From positions 1 to 64,000 of the forward strand of contig WIAF01000009.1 in assembly GCA_014055465.1 (NCBI GenBank): 64,000 bases of DNA, in the 5' to 3' direction. How positions within the stretch are numbered: the first letter of the stretch is position 1; every line of letters begins with the position of its first letter. The notes below the pieces were generated by a model that worked only from the letters and a program-made list of their open reading frames with translations, did no database searches and was not told the origin of the DNA. Positions 33,758 through 43,721 of this stretch are shown here, in pieces. A program made the translations under genes and the position numbers. This DNA comes from Nitrospira sp. CR1.1. Lineage in GTDB: Bacteria > Nitrospirota > Nitrospiria > Nitrospirales > Nitrospiraceae.

Positions 33758-34524
33758 TCTGCACTCCTCACTGCTGTTCGTGAACGGAGAATCGCCTCTC
33801 CGATCACGAGGTCTTCCGGCCTTGTGACCTTGATATTTTCGCCGCTTCCCTCGACCACCACGACCGGCTTCCCCAACAACTCGACGAGATGCGCATCATC
33901 CGTCGCATGGATGTTTCCCAGAAGAGCCTTACGATGCGCGTCCTCCAGGCACGCGCGCCGAAAGGCCTGCGGAGTTTGCGCAAGCCACAAGGGACCGCGA
34001 TCGATGGTCCGCTCGATCACGCCGCCGGTCCCCACATATTTCACCGTATCACGCATCGGGAGTGCAATGATGGCCGCCCCATGCTCCGCCGCCGCGTCAA
34101 CGACCCGGCGAATCATCTCGCCGGTCAAAAAAGGCCGCACCGCATCATGAACGAGGACGATGTCGGCCTCACTCACCTCGGCCAGCGCATGGCGAACCGA
34201 ATCCTGCCGTTGCGCTCCGCCGGGCACGACCTTGGTGACCTTTCCGAATTCACCGGTCGCCACAAAATGGTCGAGGCAATATTGGCGTTCCGCTTGAGGC
34301 ACGGCCAAAATGATCTCATGAATGACCGGGGAGGCTTGGAGGACTCGAAGAGACTGCGCGAGAATCGGTCGCCCGCCCAAGGCGAGAAACTGCTTGGGAA
34401 CAGGCCCTCCCATACGAAGGCCGCGGCCGGCCGCCGGCACGAGGGCCACTGTCCTCAAACCCGCCCGTGATGAGTGGGGCTCAGGAACGGACACGGATAG
34501 ACTCACGGAACATGGATGCACCAC
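33754..34524 (-). CDS. ispD: 2-C-methyl-D-erythritol 4-phosphate cytidylyltransferase
   Basis: This enzyme adds CMP to MEP in the isoprenoid pathway. It has 256 residues from the first ATG; the catalytic fold begins near residue 25 (ALVPAAGRGLRMGGPVPKQFLALGG), so a later start is possible. Further motifs are VVPGGAQRQDSVRHAL, DIVLVHDAVRPFL, QTPQAFRRACLEDA, and ATDDAHLVELLG. It sits directly ahead of ispF with an ATGA overlap, giving an ispD-ispF-cysE group. Confidence 0.96.
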   Translation of the reverse strand: MVHPCSVSLSVSVPEPHSSRAGLRTVALVPAAGRGLRMGGPVPKQFLALGGRPILAQSLRVLQASPVIHEIILAVPQAERQYCLDHFVATGEFGKVTKVVPGGAQRQDSVRHALAEVSEADIVLVHDAVRPFLTGEMIRRVVDAAAEHGAAIIALPMRDTVKYVGTGGVIERTIDRGPLWLAQTPQAFRRACLEDAHRKALLGNIHATDDAHLVELLGKPVVVVEGSGENIKVTRPEDLVIGEAILRSRTAVRSAE

Positions 34525-34607
34525 AACTTACTCACCGGTGCCCCCACCTGGCTCTCCGACGCCGCCCATCACAAAGGACCGGCCCACCGGGACTGTTCAT
34601 CACCCGA

Positions 34608-35633
34608 CTAACCACGCGCGACCTGATATTCTTCCCGCTCCGACTCCTCCTTCAGGCGGGTGAAGATCATCCGTCCCGCCGTGGTTTGGAGCACACTGGT
34701 CACGGTGACATCCACATTGCGGCCGATGCAGCGCCGCGCATTGTCTACGACGATCATCGTGCCATCATCCAGATAGGCCACGCCCTGCCCGGCTTCCTTG
34801 CCTTCCTTCAACACGAAGACGCGAATGGTTTCTCCCGGCAACACGACCGGACGCAAGGCGTTACAGAGCTCATTGATGTTTAACACACGCACGCCCTGCA
34901 GTTCGGCGACCTTGTTCAGATTCAAATCATTGGTCACAATGCGCCCCCCCACTTTCTTGGCCAACACCACCAGCTTGGCGTCGACCTCTTTGACGTGAGG
35001 GAAATCTTCCTCGATGATGCGCACATCGACCTCGGGCATTTTTTGAATCTTGTTCAAAATATCCAACCCGCGCCGTCCGCGCGCACGCTTTAGGGAATCG
35101 GATGAGTCCGCAATATGTTGCAATTCATTCAAAATAAAATGAGGCACCAGAAAAGGGCCTTCGAGAAACCCTGTTTCGCAGAGGTCTGCCACCCGGCCGT
35201 CGATGATCACACTCGTATCCAGCACCTTAAGACAGGCCTGGGAGGATCCTGACATCGACGGCCCGTGATGAACTCCGGGAAATTGTTCCTGCCCGAACCG
35301 CGCGCCCATGGCCAAGCCAAGATAGGGAAACCCTAACAGAAAGACCAGCCCGCCGATGTGAAACAGAAAGGTCTCGACATCGAATACCGCGCTGCCCACC
35401 CACTCCACCAACCCGGTCAGCACCAGACCGCCGGCAAGCCCCACCGCTCCACCGACAATAATCCCGAATGACAGTCTCCGGAGCGCATACTCCCCGGCGA
35501 GAATCATCCCGCCGGCGACCGCTCCCATGCCTAACCCTACCAACAAAAACCCGCGACTCGGGTCCTGGGCCCGCAGAAACAAGGCCAGCCCCGCAAGAGC
35601 GCTGAGAAGAACAAATATGGCCCGTGTTACCAT
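34608..35633 (-). CDS. PIN/TRAM-domain membrane protein (YacL family)
   Basis: This protein has 341 residues from the ATG at 35633, which has an excellent AGGAGG site eight bases upstream. Four membrane helices occupy the first 120 residues. A PIN ribonuclease-like domain ([19 protein letters not shown], with acidic residues also in [19 protein letters not shown]) and a C-terminal TRAM RNA-binding domain ([23 protein letters not shown]) follow. Proteins of this architecture often precede ispD, as here. The biological substrate is not known. An in-frame ATG at 35687 overlaps the protease gene but lacks a site. Confidence 0.93.
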   Translation of the reverse strand: MVTRAIFVLLSALAGLALFLRAQDPSRGFLLVGLGMGAVAGGMILAGEYALRRLSFGIIVGGAVGLAGGLVLTGLVEWVGSAVFDVETFLFHIGGLVFLLGFPYLGLAMGARFGQEQFPGVHHGPSMSGSSQACLKVLDTSVIIDGRVADLCETGFLEGPFLVPHFILNELQHIADSSDSLKRARGRRGLDILNKIQKMPEVDVRIIEEDFPHVKEVDAKLVVLAKKVGGRIVTNDLNLNKVAELQGVRVLNINELCNALRPVVLPGETIRVFVLKEGKEAGQGVAYLDDGTMIVVDNARRCIGRNVDVTVTSVLQTTAGRMIFTRLKEESEREEYQVARG

Positions 35634-35683
35634 ACTGTTTTCCTCCTCTCTGTGATCGGCTTCGAATAGATGATTCGAAGCAA

Positions 35684-37234
35684 TCACGGCCTCAGCGTCA
35701 AATAAATAGCCCGCCCCTGCCGCTTTAACAAGAGCAAGACCGCCTGGTCTTTCGGCAAATTTGCGGCCACATGTTCGTACGACTTGAGCGTGCCCACCGC
35801 CTTGCGATTCACCTCCAACACAAGGTCACCCTCGCGCACCCCGGCCTCTTCCGCCTGACTCCCCGCTTTGACCCGGACCACCACAATCCCGCGGTCGCCC
35901 GACTTGAGCCCATACCGGCCGGCTAACTCGGTATTCACCTCTCGCACGTCAATATCCGAGAGCAGTCCGGCTGGCGCAATCGACTCACCGCTGTCTTCCG
36001 CCGAAGCCTGCGACAGATTTTTAGGCTGCTCAGCAATGGCAAGATCGATGGACTTCGGCTTCTTTTCACGAATGAGCTTCACCGTGACTTTTTTCCCGAC
36101 CACGGTTTGAGCCACGGCATTTCGCAAATGGGCAGGCGAATCCATCGGCTTGCCGTCATACTCGACAATCACATCTCCCCGCTCGAACCCGGCCTTTTTC
36201 GCCGGGCTATCATCCATAATGTCGCTGACGAGCACACCCTTCACATCTCTGGGCACGCCGAATTGTGAAGACAATTCCGGCGTCAGCTCCTGAATGGAGA
36301 CGCCCAACCAGCCACGCACGACTTTCCCGTGCTGAACCAGCTGCTCCATGATGGAATGGGCCATGTTGCTCGGAACGGCGAAGCCGATTCCCATGTTTCC
36401 GCCGCTTTGGCTGTAGATGGCGGTATTGATGCCGACCAACTCGCCGCGGACGTTGACCAGCGCGCCGCCGGAATTGCCGGGGTTGATAGCCGCATCGGTC
36501 TGAATGAAGTCTTCATATTCGGCAATCCCCGCCGCCCGGCCAAGGGCGCTGACGATGCCCAGCGTGACGGTCTGTGTCAGACCGAAGGGATTGCCGACCG
36601 CCAGGACAAACTCGCCGACTTCCAGCTTGTCGGAATCAGCCCAGGCCACGGTCGGCAGACCGGTCGCCTCGATTTTCAGAACTGCCACGTCGGTCTTTGC
36701 ATCCGTTCCGACCAGCTTCGCTTTGAATTCCCGTTTATCCGACAGGAACACCTTGATCTCGTCGGCCTTATTCACCACATGGTTATTCGTGATGATCAAC
36801 CCGTTGGCATCGACGATCACTCCGGACCCCAACCCCTGCTGCTTCCGTTCCTTCGGCGCCTCGAAGCGCTTCATCCATTCCTCGCCGAAGAAGCGTCGAA
36901 AAAAGGGATCATCGAACGGCGTGCCCTTGCCTTCTTCGCCGCTCCCGTTGCGGGTCGCGAAAATATTCACGACCCCGGGTTTGACGAGCTTGGCGACATC
37001 GACGAAACTCTGGCCTCCGGCGCCCGGCAACGTCGGCTGTACCGCCGTTGAGACCGGCCGGGGAACCGGGGCCTGCACCGCGGGCGACTCCGGAACGGCA
37101 TGTCCTGTCGGCAACCATCCCAAATCGGAGGTCAGAACAACCCCGATCAGGACGCCTGCAGATAACAGCAATGCCGGAAATATCCAGGATCGCCTTGATT
37201 GCCGCTGCTCGGGTGGAATAGGAGCGTCATCCAT
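35684..37234 (-). CDS. HtrA/DegP-type periplasmic serine protease
   Basis: This envelope quality-control protease and chaperone has 516 residues. An N-terminal membrane anchor ([19 protein letters not shown]) is followed by a Pro-rich linker, then a trypsin-like domain with His152 ([12 protein letters not shown]), Asp182 ([12 protein letters not shown]) and Ser255 ([11 protein letters not shown]). Two PDZ domains follow (about 300-390 and 415-510). The [10 protein letters not shown] stretch is the typical LA loop. The protein degrades or refolds misfolded periplasmic proteins. It is the gene ahead of the PIN/TRAM protein; the aldolase gene on its 5' side is 27 bases away. Confidence 0.95.
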   Translation of the reverse strand: MDDAPIPPEQRQSRRSWIFPALLLSAGVLIGVVLTSDLGWLPTGHAVPESPAVQAPVPRPVSTAVQPTLPGAGGQSFVDVAKLVKPGVVNIFATRNGSGEEGKGTPFDDPFFRRFFGEEWMKRFEAPKERKQQGLGSGVIVDANGLIITNNHVVNKADEIKVFLSDKREFKAKLVGTDAKTDVAVLKIEATGLPTVAWADSDKLEVGEFVLAVGNPFGLTQTVTLGIVSALGRAAGIAEYEDFIQTDAAINPGNSGGALVNVRGELVGINTAIYSQSGGNMGIGFAVPSNMAHSIMEQLVQHGKVVRGWLGVSIQELTPELSSQFGVPRDVKGVLVSDIMDDSPAKKAGFERGDVIVEYDGKPMDSPAHLRNAVAQTVVGKKVTVKLIREKKPKSIDLAIAEQPKNLSQASAEDSGESIAPAGLLSDIDVREVNTELAGRYGLKSGDRGIVVVRVKAGSQAEEAGVREGDLVLEVNRKAVGTLKSYEHVAANLPKDQAVLLLLKRQGRAIYLTLRP

Positions 37235-37261
37235 GGTGGTTCGTGTCGGCAGCCGAGCTGA

Positions 37262-38191
37262 TTACGGCTTCTCGCCCGCGTACAGTCCCATGATCGTGTT
37301 CAAAAATTTTACGGCTTCCGCTTTCGGCCGCTGAAACGAATTCCGACCGATGATCGAGCCGAACCCGCCACCATCGCGGATCGCCCGTACTTCTTCAAAC
37401 ACCGTCTTTTCGTCGCTCTTCGCGCCGCCGGAGAAAATGACGATGCGACGCCCGTCGAACGAACTCTGCACGATATGCTTCACGCGCTCCGCCAATGTCG
37501 CAGTGGGAACCTTTTCGGCCTCATACACCTTCTTAGCCGCAGCCTGCTCGAGGTGGGCCGTCGGCAATTTCACCTTGATGATATGAGCCCCAAGTTGCGC
37601 CGCGATCTGAGCAGCGTAGGCGACCACGTCGAGGGCCGTCTCCCCTTCCTTGCTGAGTCCTGACCCACGCGGGTACGACCAGACCACGACGGCCAATCCG
37701 CAACTCTTGGCTTCTTCCGCAATCGCCCGCAATTGCTCATACATCGCATTGCAGTGGGACGATCCCGGATAAATCGTGAATCCCACCGCCGAGCAACCCA
37801 ATCGCAAGGCATCCCGGACGCTGCCGGTCACCGAGGGCATCGGATCCTTTTCATCGTGAAGCGTATCGTGGCTGTTGAGCTTGAGAATGAGTGGGATTTG
37901 CCCGGCGAAATGGCTGGCGCCGGCCTCGATGAACCCGAGCGGGGCCGCATAGGCGTTGCACCCGGCATCGAGCCCCAGCTGAAAATGGTACTGCGGGTTG
38001 TAGCCGCCGGCATTGGGCGCGAAACTTCTGGCCGGACCATGTTCGAACCCCTGGTCCACCGGCAGGATCACCAATTTCCCCGTGCCCGCCAGCTTGCCGT
38101 GATTCAGCAGCCGCGCGATGTTCGTCTTTGTTCCCGCATTGTCGCTCTCATACCAGCTCAAAATTTCCTGGACCCGATTGCTCATAATCAA
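37262..38191 (-). CDS. fbaB: Class I fructose-bisphosphate aldolase (DhnA/FbaB type)
   Basis: This Schiff-base aldolase cleaves or makes fructose 1,6-bisphosphate and has 309 residues. Visible are LVILPVDQGFEHGPARSF, the NAYAAPLGFIEAGA strand, VVVWSYPRGSGLSKEG, the strand AHIIKVKLPTAHLEQA with the probable active-site Lys, and the phosphate-binding IVIFSGGAKSDE and GGFGSIIGRNSFQRP. This is the archaeal-type class I fold, unrelated to the animal enzyme in sequence. It is followed upstream by fructose bisphosphatase on the same strand, so the pair supports gluconeogenesis and carbon fixation. Confidence 0.94.
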   Translation of the reverse strand: MIMSNRVQEILSWYESDNAGTKTNIARLLNHGKLAGTGKLVILPVDQGFEHGPARSFAPNAGGYNPQYHFQLGLDAGCNAYAAPLGFIEAGASHFAGQIPLILKLNSHDTLHDEKDPMPSVTGSVRDALRLGCSAVGFTIYPGSSHCNAMYEQLRAIAEEAKSCGLAVVVWSYPRGSGLSKEGETALDVVAYAAQIAAQLGAHIIKVKLPTAHLEQAAAKKVYEAEKVPTATLAERVKHIVQSSFDGRRIVIFSGGAKSDEKTVFEEVRAIRDGGGFGSIIGRNSFQRPKAEAVKFLNTIMGLYAGEKP

Positions 38192-38221
38192 CCTCCCAAC
38201 AAACCTCGATCACATTAGCCG

Positions 38222-39214
38222 TTACGCCCGTCCCTGCACATAGTCTTCCGCCAGACTCACATCCTCAGCACTTCCGATAATCAGGGGAATCCGCTGATGG
38301 AGCGCCTTGGGCTCGACATCGAGAATACGCATCGTCCCCGTCGTCGCTTTGCCCCCTGCCTGTTCGACAACCATGGCGAGCGGGTTGCCCTCATACATCA
38401 ATCGTAGTTTCCCTTCCGGCTTGTCCTTCTCTCCCGGATACAAATAGATGCCCCCGCCCAGGAGGATGCGATGCACATCCGCAACCAAACACCCGCTGTA
38501 TCGCCCGGTATAGGGGCGCCCGGTCGGCTTGTCCTGCACTTTCAGATAATCAAGATATCGCTGTGTGCCGGCAGGCCAGCGGTGGTAGTTCCCTTCATTC
38601 ACTGAATAGACCTTGCCACTCGCGGGAATGCGAATATTCTCGTTGGACAGCAGATACTCACCGATGGACGGCTCGAGCGTGAAGCCATGCACCCCTTGCC
38701 CGACCGTGAACACGAGCATGGTGCTGGCCCCATACAACACATACCCGGCGGCGATCTGCTCAGTTCCCTTTTGAAGCAACTCATCCTCGACAGACTGCCC
38801 CGTCCGGGATCTGCGGATAGAGAAAATCGCGCCTAACGGCATATTGACATCCGTATTGGAGGATCCGTCCAGAGGATCTACCAATAACATGTACTTCGCG
38901 CCTTCATGGACCATTTTCAGGGGCTTTTCCATCTCTTCAGAGGCCAGGACGCAGACCAGACCGCTGTGTTCAAAGACGCGAACAAAGGTGTCGTTGGCAA
39001 TCTGATCAAGTTTCTTGACGATCTCACCCTGGACATTCGTCTCTCCAGTGGTGCCGAGGATCTTGTTCAACCCGGCCCGACGCAAGTCGTGAGCAATCAT
39101 TTTGCCGACGAGGCCGATTTGGGTCAGCAGGACGGAAAATTCTCCGGTCGCTTCAGGATGCGCGGCCTGTTGTTCGATAATAAAACGGCTGAGCGTAATG
39201 GGAAATTTCGCCAT
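38222..39214 (-). CDS. fbp: Fructose-1,6-bisphosphatase, class I
   Basis: This enzyme hydrolyses fructose 1,6-bisphosphate to fructose 6-phosphate, the committed gluconeogenic step. It has 330 residues. The metal-binding core is LLVDPLDGSSNTDVNMPLG, preceded by the Glu pair in VLASEEMEKP. Substrate contacts include NEGNYHRWP, RYSGCLVADVHRILLGGGIYLYP and GKLRLMYEGNPLAMVVEQAGG. The product feeds the mannose pathway of the next region. It is 30 bases ahead of the aldolase gene. Confidence 0.96.
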   Translation of the reverse strand: MAKFPITLSRFIIEQQAAHPEATGEFSVLLTQIGLVGKMIAHDLRRAGLNKILGTTGETNVQGEIVKKLDQIANDTFVRVFEHSGLVCVLASEEMEKPLKMVHEGAKYMLLVDPLDGSSNTDVNMPLGAIFSIRRSRTGQSVEDELLQKGTEQIAAGYVLYGASTMLVFTVGQGVHGFTLEPSIGEYLLSNENIRIPASGKVYSVNEGNYHRWPAGTQRYLDYLKVQDKPTGRPYTGRYSGCLVADVHRILLGGGIYLYPGEKDKPEGKLRLMYEGNPLAMVVEQAGGKATTGTMRILDVEPKALHQRIPLIIGSAEDVSLAEDYVQGRA

Positions 39215-39347
39215 GCTGAGGATTCCTCATGGATTGAGCAACGACGGGCCGAAACGCCGAGGGCTTCAGACAGAGCCGAAGCCCTCCCCACGAACCTGGC
39301 GCGATTATAGCGGTTTCCGGCCAAGCGAGCAAACCACGGCCGGTACG

Positions 39348-40178
39348 TTATGGCTGGGCGGCCGAACCATAGCCCTCCGTTAGTTCAGCCACGATGGACC
39401 CCACCACGACCTTCGCCTTCATTCTCACGGGCACCCGGTGCTGATCGGTCGTGAACCAGACACGGATATTGCCTTCGTTCAAAAAAATGCCCTGAAACGG
39501 CATGATCACCACCACACGGGCCGTTTCTGCCTTCCCCCACCGACCCTCCACGGCTTCAAGGGCTTCGACGCGCACGTCCATCTTGTAATTTTTCTTGTCA
39601 TGATGGACCGTCATCGCGAGTGAGGCCCCCGGCACGAACGGCAGAACCTTGCGGACATAGTACAGACAGGACATGGCGTCCTGCGCATCCGGCGGAAGAG
39701 GGAGCTCGTCGGTTTTTCCGTCTTTGACGGCCGTCACCAGGCCTTCGTGATGCCGGAAGGTATAGTCGAAGTCGTTAAAGCGTTTTCCTTCCCGGCGGGC
39801 AAACGTCATGTGGGTCGGCAGGAATGTCTCGAGATCGACCTGCGAGACCCCTCGATTGTCGACGGGGTAAAACTTCGTCACCGTCGGGCTCGACCGGGCC
39901 GTCATGTTCAGGATGAGCTGCTGCCGCCCCCGTTCGTCCGGCCCTTCTTGCACGATCATTGTGGCGATTCCTGCGCGCATTCCTAGCCAGGTCACGTCGT
40001 AGGCGAGACGCTCACCGTTGGCAAAGGGCAGCGGCGCAGAAACCGATGGCTGGCCCTGCGGGCCCATTTCTGCATGAGGCACCGTGGGAACCAGGATAGA
40101 GGCCACAATGGCCGCGATGAATACGAGAGTGAGAGGGAGTGACGAGAGGGGGAGGGGCACCCTAGATCGACAGCACAC
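39348..40178 (-). CDS. DUF3108-domain secreted protein
   Basis: This protein has 276 residues. A signal peptide (LSSLPLTLVFIAAIVASIL) is followed by a domain of the DUF3108 family, a predicted beta-rich envelope protein. Recognisable stretches include ERLAYDVTWLGMRAGIATM, DNRGVSQVDLETFLPTHMTFARREG and NIRVWFTTDQHRVPVRMKAKVVVGSIVAEL at the end. Function is unknown; the family is found near surface-polysaccharide and lipid A genes. The start overlaps the phosphomannomutase stop by 17 bases, so the two are translationally linked. Confidence 0.85.
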   Translation of the reverse strand: MCCRSRVPLPLSSLPLTLVFIAAIVASILVPTVPHAEMGPQGQPSVSAPLPFANGERLAYDVTWLGMRAGIATMIVQEGPDERGRQQLILNMTARSSPTVTKFYPVDNRGVSQVDLETFLPTHMTFARREGKRFNDFDYTFRHHEGLVTAVKDGKTDELPLPPDAQDAMSCLYYVRKVLPFVPGASLAMTVHHDKKNYKMDVRVEALEAVEGRWGKAETARVVVIMPFQGIFLNEGNIRVWFTTDQHRVPVRMKAKVVVGSIVAELTEGYGSAAQP

Positions 40179-41562
40179 GCCGCGCCTGTGCCAGTTCGGT
40201 TTCGATGGTCGCGCGAATCACGTCCAACCTGGCCGGTGAAGGAGCCTCAAACCGGAGTACCAGCGCGGGTTGCGTGTTGGAAGCCCGAATCAAACCCCAT
40301 CCGTCCTCGAAAACCGCGCGTACCCCGTCGATCGTCACCAATTGCCGCATGCGGAGATTCGACGCCCCAACCGGCTGGCCGGCATCGAGATAGGACGCCA
40401 GCTGGCGATGCACCTGCTCGACCAATTGAAATTTCACGGCGTCGGGACAGTCCACCCGAATTTCCGGTGTCACCGTCGTCTGCGGGAGATCGGCCACCAG
40501 GCTTGAGAGCGATTGCTTGGTCTTGGCCAGAATCTCCACTAACCGGCAGGAGGCATAGATCGCGTCGTCAAACCCAAAGTATCGGTCGGCAAAAAACATA
40601 TGGCCGGACATTTCGCCTGCAAGGACGGCCGATTCGGCTTTCAATTTCGCCTTCATCAGGGAATGGCCGGTTTTCCACATGATCGGGCGCCCGCCCTTGG
40701 CCGCGATGTCGTCGTACAAACATTGCGAAGCCTTGACCTCAGAGATAAAAGTAGTGCCAGGTCTCTGGGCCAGAATATCGCGCGCATACACGATCATGAG
40801 GCGGTCACCCCAGAGAATCTCTCCCCGCTCATCGATGGCGCCGATGCGATCGGCATCTCCGTCGTACCCGATGCCGGCGTCCGCTTTGTGCTCCCGCACA
40901 GTGGCAATCAGATCTTGAAGATTCTCCACCACTGTGGGATCGGGATGGTGGTTTGGAAAACGCCCGTCCAACTCATCATAGAGCCCGGTGACCCGACATC
41001 CCATCTGCTCCAACGCTTGCTTGGCGACCAATGACGCCGCGCCGTTCCCGCAATCGATAATCACATGCAGGTGGTCGGCACGGACGCCCGAGAATACAGT
41101 TTTGAGATGCTGCAGGTAGTCCGGAATGATGGGATGAGAGGACAATTTCCCAGGCCCGGAACTGAATTGGCCCACCTCCATGACGCGCCGCAATTGCTGA
41201 ATCTCTTCGCCATGGATCGCTTCCTTCCCAATGCAGATCTTGAAGCCATTGTATTCGGCGGCATTGTGACTGCCGGTGATCATGATCCCGCCCTGGACCG
41301 GCAACGTGAACAAGGAAAAATACAGTAGCGGCGATGCACAGAGTCCCAAATCCACCACATCAAGCCCGCCGGCAAGCAACCCTCGAAGTAATGCCTGCTG
41401 TAAGGCAGGCGAGCTCAGACGTCCGTCCCGCCCGAGACTGATTCGCGAGGCACCTTGCTTCCTGGCCATGGTCGCATAGGCGCGCCCCACCTGCTCGGCG
41501 ATCGCTTCCGTGAGGTCTTCTCCGACAATGCCCCTGAGATCATATTCCCGAAACAACGCCAT
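40162..41562 (-). CDS. Phosphomannomutase/phosphoglucomutase
   Basis: This enzyme interconverts hexose 6- and 1-phosphates and has 466 residues, the full family length. The four domains are visible: MALFREYDLRGIVGEDL at the start; the phospho-Ser loop MITGSHNAAEYNGFKI (TGSHNP in most, here TGSHNA); the metal loop GYDGDADRIGAID; the sugar loop GEMSGHMFFADRYFG; and the C-terminal phosphate-binding RASNTQPALVLRFEA. It lies nine bases after ManC, so together they make GDP-mannose from mannose 6-phosphate. Confidence 0.95.
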   Translation of the reverse strand: MALFREYDLRGIVGEDLTEAIAEQVGRAYATMARKQGASRISLGRDGRLSSPALQQALLRGLLAGGLDVVDLGLCASPLLYFSLFTLPVQGGIMITGSHNAAEYNGFKICIGKEAIHGEEIQQLRRVMEVGQFSSGPGKLSSHPIIPDYLQHLKTVFSGVRADHLHVIIDCGNGAASLVAKQALEQMGCRVTGLYDELDGRFPNHHPDPTVVENLQDLIATVREHKADAGIGYDGDADRIGAIDERGEILWGDRLMIVYARDILAQRPGTTFISEVKASQCLYDDIAAKGGRPIMWKTGHSLMKAKLKAESAVLAGEMSGHMFFADRYFGFDDAIYASCRLVEILAKTKQSLSSLVADLPQTTVTPEIRVDCPDAVKFQLVEQVHRQLASYLDAGQPVGASNLRMRQLVTIDGVRAVFEDGWGLIRASNTQPALVLRFEAPSPARLDVIRATIETELAQARRVLSI

Positions 41563-41571
41563 TCCAGTCTC

Positions 41572-43020
41572 CTAACGTGCCCGGCCGAGCCGCCCGTAAT
41601 CGTCTTGGAACCGCACAATGTCATCTTCTCCGAGATAGGGCCCATTCTGTACTTCGATGATATGGAGGACTTCCGCGCCAAGATTTTCGAGACGATGGGC
41701 CGTTTCCACAGGAATCGCCGTGCTCTGCCCCACCTGCAGATCCAGGACCTCGTCGCCGCGGGTCACCCGGGCAGTTCCCGTGATCACCACCCAGTGTTCG
41801 CTACGCTTATGGTGGAGCTGTAATGACAACCGTCCCCCCGGGTTCACCGTCACACGCTTCACTTTGTATCCCGGCCCTTCCTCCAACACGGTATAGGACC
41901 CCCAGGGGCGGAACACCGTTAGGTGTTCCAGATGTTCCGGCGCTCCCTGCTGCTTGAGAATTTCCACCATCTGCTTCACGTCTTGCGAGCGGGACTTCGG
42001 GCAGATCAACGTGGCATCCGGCGTATCGACCACAACCATATCCGTGAGGCCGATGGTGGCGACAACCCGGCGATCGGCATAGAGGACGGAATTGGTGCTG
42101 TCCAAATCGATGACTCGACCGCTGACCACATTGCCGGCCTTGTCGCGCGGCGCGACCTCTTCAAGGCTGCTCCAATTGCCCACATCCGACCAGCCGAACC
42201 CCACCGGAATCATGGCCGCATGCGCCGACAGCTCCATCACGCCGTTGTCGATCGATACCGACGGAACTTTCTTGTAGGCCGCTTCAATCTGCTGGGGGGC
42301 GGCGCCCGACATCATCAGGGAATGGACCTTCTGCACGGCTTTAGCCAGTGGCGGCTGGTGGCGGCTGATTTCGTCTCGAATGGTGGCTGCCTTCCAGAGG
42401 AACATCCCGCTATTCCAAAAGTAATTGCCGTTGCGGAGGTACTGCGCCGCCTTTGTCCGGTTCGGCTTCTCGACAAATCGAGCGACCGGGTGGCCGGTCA
42501 GCCGACCCTTTTTGGCCAACACGGTTCGCCGATTCGGCTGAATGTATCCGTATCCGGTCTCCGGCCTGGTCGGCTCGATGCCGAACGTCACCAAATGCCC
42601 CTTTTCGGCAAGCTGCACACCCAACGCCACCGCGGCCTGAAACGCCTTTTTTCCGGTAACGACATGATCCGCCGGCAAGACCAGCATCATCGCCTCGGGA
42701 TCGCGCCGAAGCAGCTCCGCCGCCACCAGCGCAATGGCCGGGGCGGTATTGCGCCCGACCGGCTCAATCACATAGTTGTCTTTGAGGTCGGACTTCCACT
42801 CTCCCAATTGCACGCGAATCGAATCCGCCTGCCCGGGATTGGTGGAGATGAGCACCCGATCGGGTCTGGCACAGGAGAGCACGCGCCGCATGGTCTGCTG
42901 AATGAGCGTCTCCTCGCCGATGATGCGTAGAAGTTGCTTGGGATAAAGATGCCGGCTCAACGGCCAAAACCGGGTCCCGCTGCCGCCCGCCAAAATAACC
43001 GGATAGAGGTGGTCTACCAT
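41572..43020 (-). CDS. manC: Mannose-1-phosphate guanylyltransferase / mannose-6-phosphate isomerase
   Basis: This bifunctional enzyme, of 482 residues, makes GDP-mannose and can supply mannose 6-phosphate. The N-terminal nucleotidyltransferase has ILAGGSGTRFWPLSR and YPKQLL, with FVEKPNRTKAAQYL and GWSDVGNWSSL further on. The C-terminal cupin (from about 365) has RPWGSYTVLEEGPGYKVKR and the metal His in QLHHKRSEHW. It gives the main sugar donor of the glycan locus. Confidence 0.96.
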   Translation of the reverse strand: MVDHLYPVILAGGSGTRFWPLSRHLYPKQLLRIIGEETLIQQTMRRVLSCARPDRVLISTNPGQADSIRVQLGEWKSDLKDNYVIEPVGRNTAPAIALVAAELLRRDPEAMMLVLPADHVVTGKKAFQAAVALGVQLAEKGHLVTFGIEPTRPETGYGYIQPNRRTVLAKKGRLTGHPVARFVEKPNRTKAAQYLRNGNYFWNSGMFLWKAATIRDEISRHQPPLAKAVQKVHSLMMSGAAPQQIEAAYKKVPSVSIDNGVMELSAHAAMIPVGFGWSDVGNWSSLEEVAPRDKAGNVVSGRVIDLDSTNSVLYADRRVVATIGLTDMVVVDTPDATLICPKSRSQDVKQMVEILKQQGAPEHLEHLTVFRPWGSYTVLEEGPGYKVKRVTVNPGGRLSLQLHHKRSEHWVVITGTARVTRGDEVLDLQVGQSTAIPVETAHRLENLGAEVLHIIEVQNGPYLGEDDIVRFQDDYGRLGRAR

Positions 43021-43068
43021 ATCTCCAGGGCTCCGCTTCCGTTCAACAGGACAGGGATGGCCATCGCT

Positions 43069-43608
43069 TCACCGGGGTTGTTGCGCTGCCAGGATGAGAT
43101 CCGCCAATTCCCTCACGGCGCCCTCCCCGCCGTTTTTCTTGCACACATACCGTACGACCTTCAACACGGGAGGCATGCCATCGGCCGGAGACGCAGAGAA
43201 TCCGACCGCGCCCAACGCCTGGAGGTCATTCACATCATCACCGATGTAGGCCACTTGCTTCATTGTGAGGCCATGCCGCGCGATCAGATCTTTCAACACT
43301 GCGAGCTTATCATAGGCCCCTTGGTGGACCTCGGGGATTGTGAGTTTCTGCGCCCTACGCATGACGATTTTCGTCGATTCCTGGGTGATGATCGCCGTCA
43401 CGATTCCCGCCTTTTGCAACAGCTTGATCCCCATCCCGTCACGCGTATTGAACTTTTTCCATTCGTCTCCGGATTCGGAATAGTACATGCCGGCGTCCGT
43501 CAGCACGCCATCGACATCCGTGGCGAATAAACGAATGCCGCGGAGAATCCTCAGGAGGGAAACAGATGGCTTCGATAGAGTGCTGGTTCGACGTGTCGTG
43601 CTAGGCAT
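43069..43608 (-). CDS. kdsC: KdsC-type HAD phosphatase
   Basis: This HAD-family phosphatase has 179 residues. Catalytic motif I is ATDVDGVLTDAGMYYS, motif II ITQEST, and motif III IGDDVNDLQALG, with the signature GMGIKLLQKAGI. KdsC releases phosphate from Kdo 8-phosphate for lipopolysaccharide; close relatives act on sialic-acid-like 9-phosphates. No Kdo synthase is adjacent, so the substrate is open. The N-terminal 25 residues are basic and atypical, so a later start is possible. It is in line with manC, 48 bases upstream. Confidence 0.88.
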   Translation of the reverse strand: MPSTTRRTSTLSKPSVSLLRILRGIRLFATDVDGVLTDAGMYYSESGDEWKKFNTRDGMGIKLLQKAGIVTAIITQESTKIVMRRAQKLTIPEVHQGAYDKLAVLKDLIARHGLTMKQVAYIGDDVNDLQALGAVGFSASPADGMPPVLKVVRYVCKKNGGEGAVRELADLILAAQQPR

Positions 43609-43721
43609 GCGAAGGCTTTCGGGGGCGATGTTAACAAGCCATCACATGAAACTCAAGAAAACTCAGCCCAATGCGAAGGGATCGTTCGGGCCGATGGGAG
43701 CTTGAACGAAGGACAGAACTC

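Noticed and set aside
35634-35687. Upstream start of the PIN/TRAM protein at 35687
   Set aside because: It would overlap the protease stop and lacks a ribosome-binding site, while the ATG at 35633 has a strong AGGAGG.
41923-42930. A 335-codon plus-strand frame
   Set aside because: Antisense to manC, whose nucleotidyltransferase and cupin motifs are clear.
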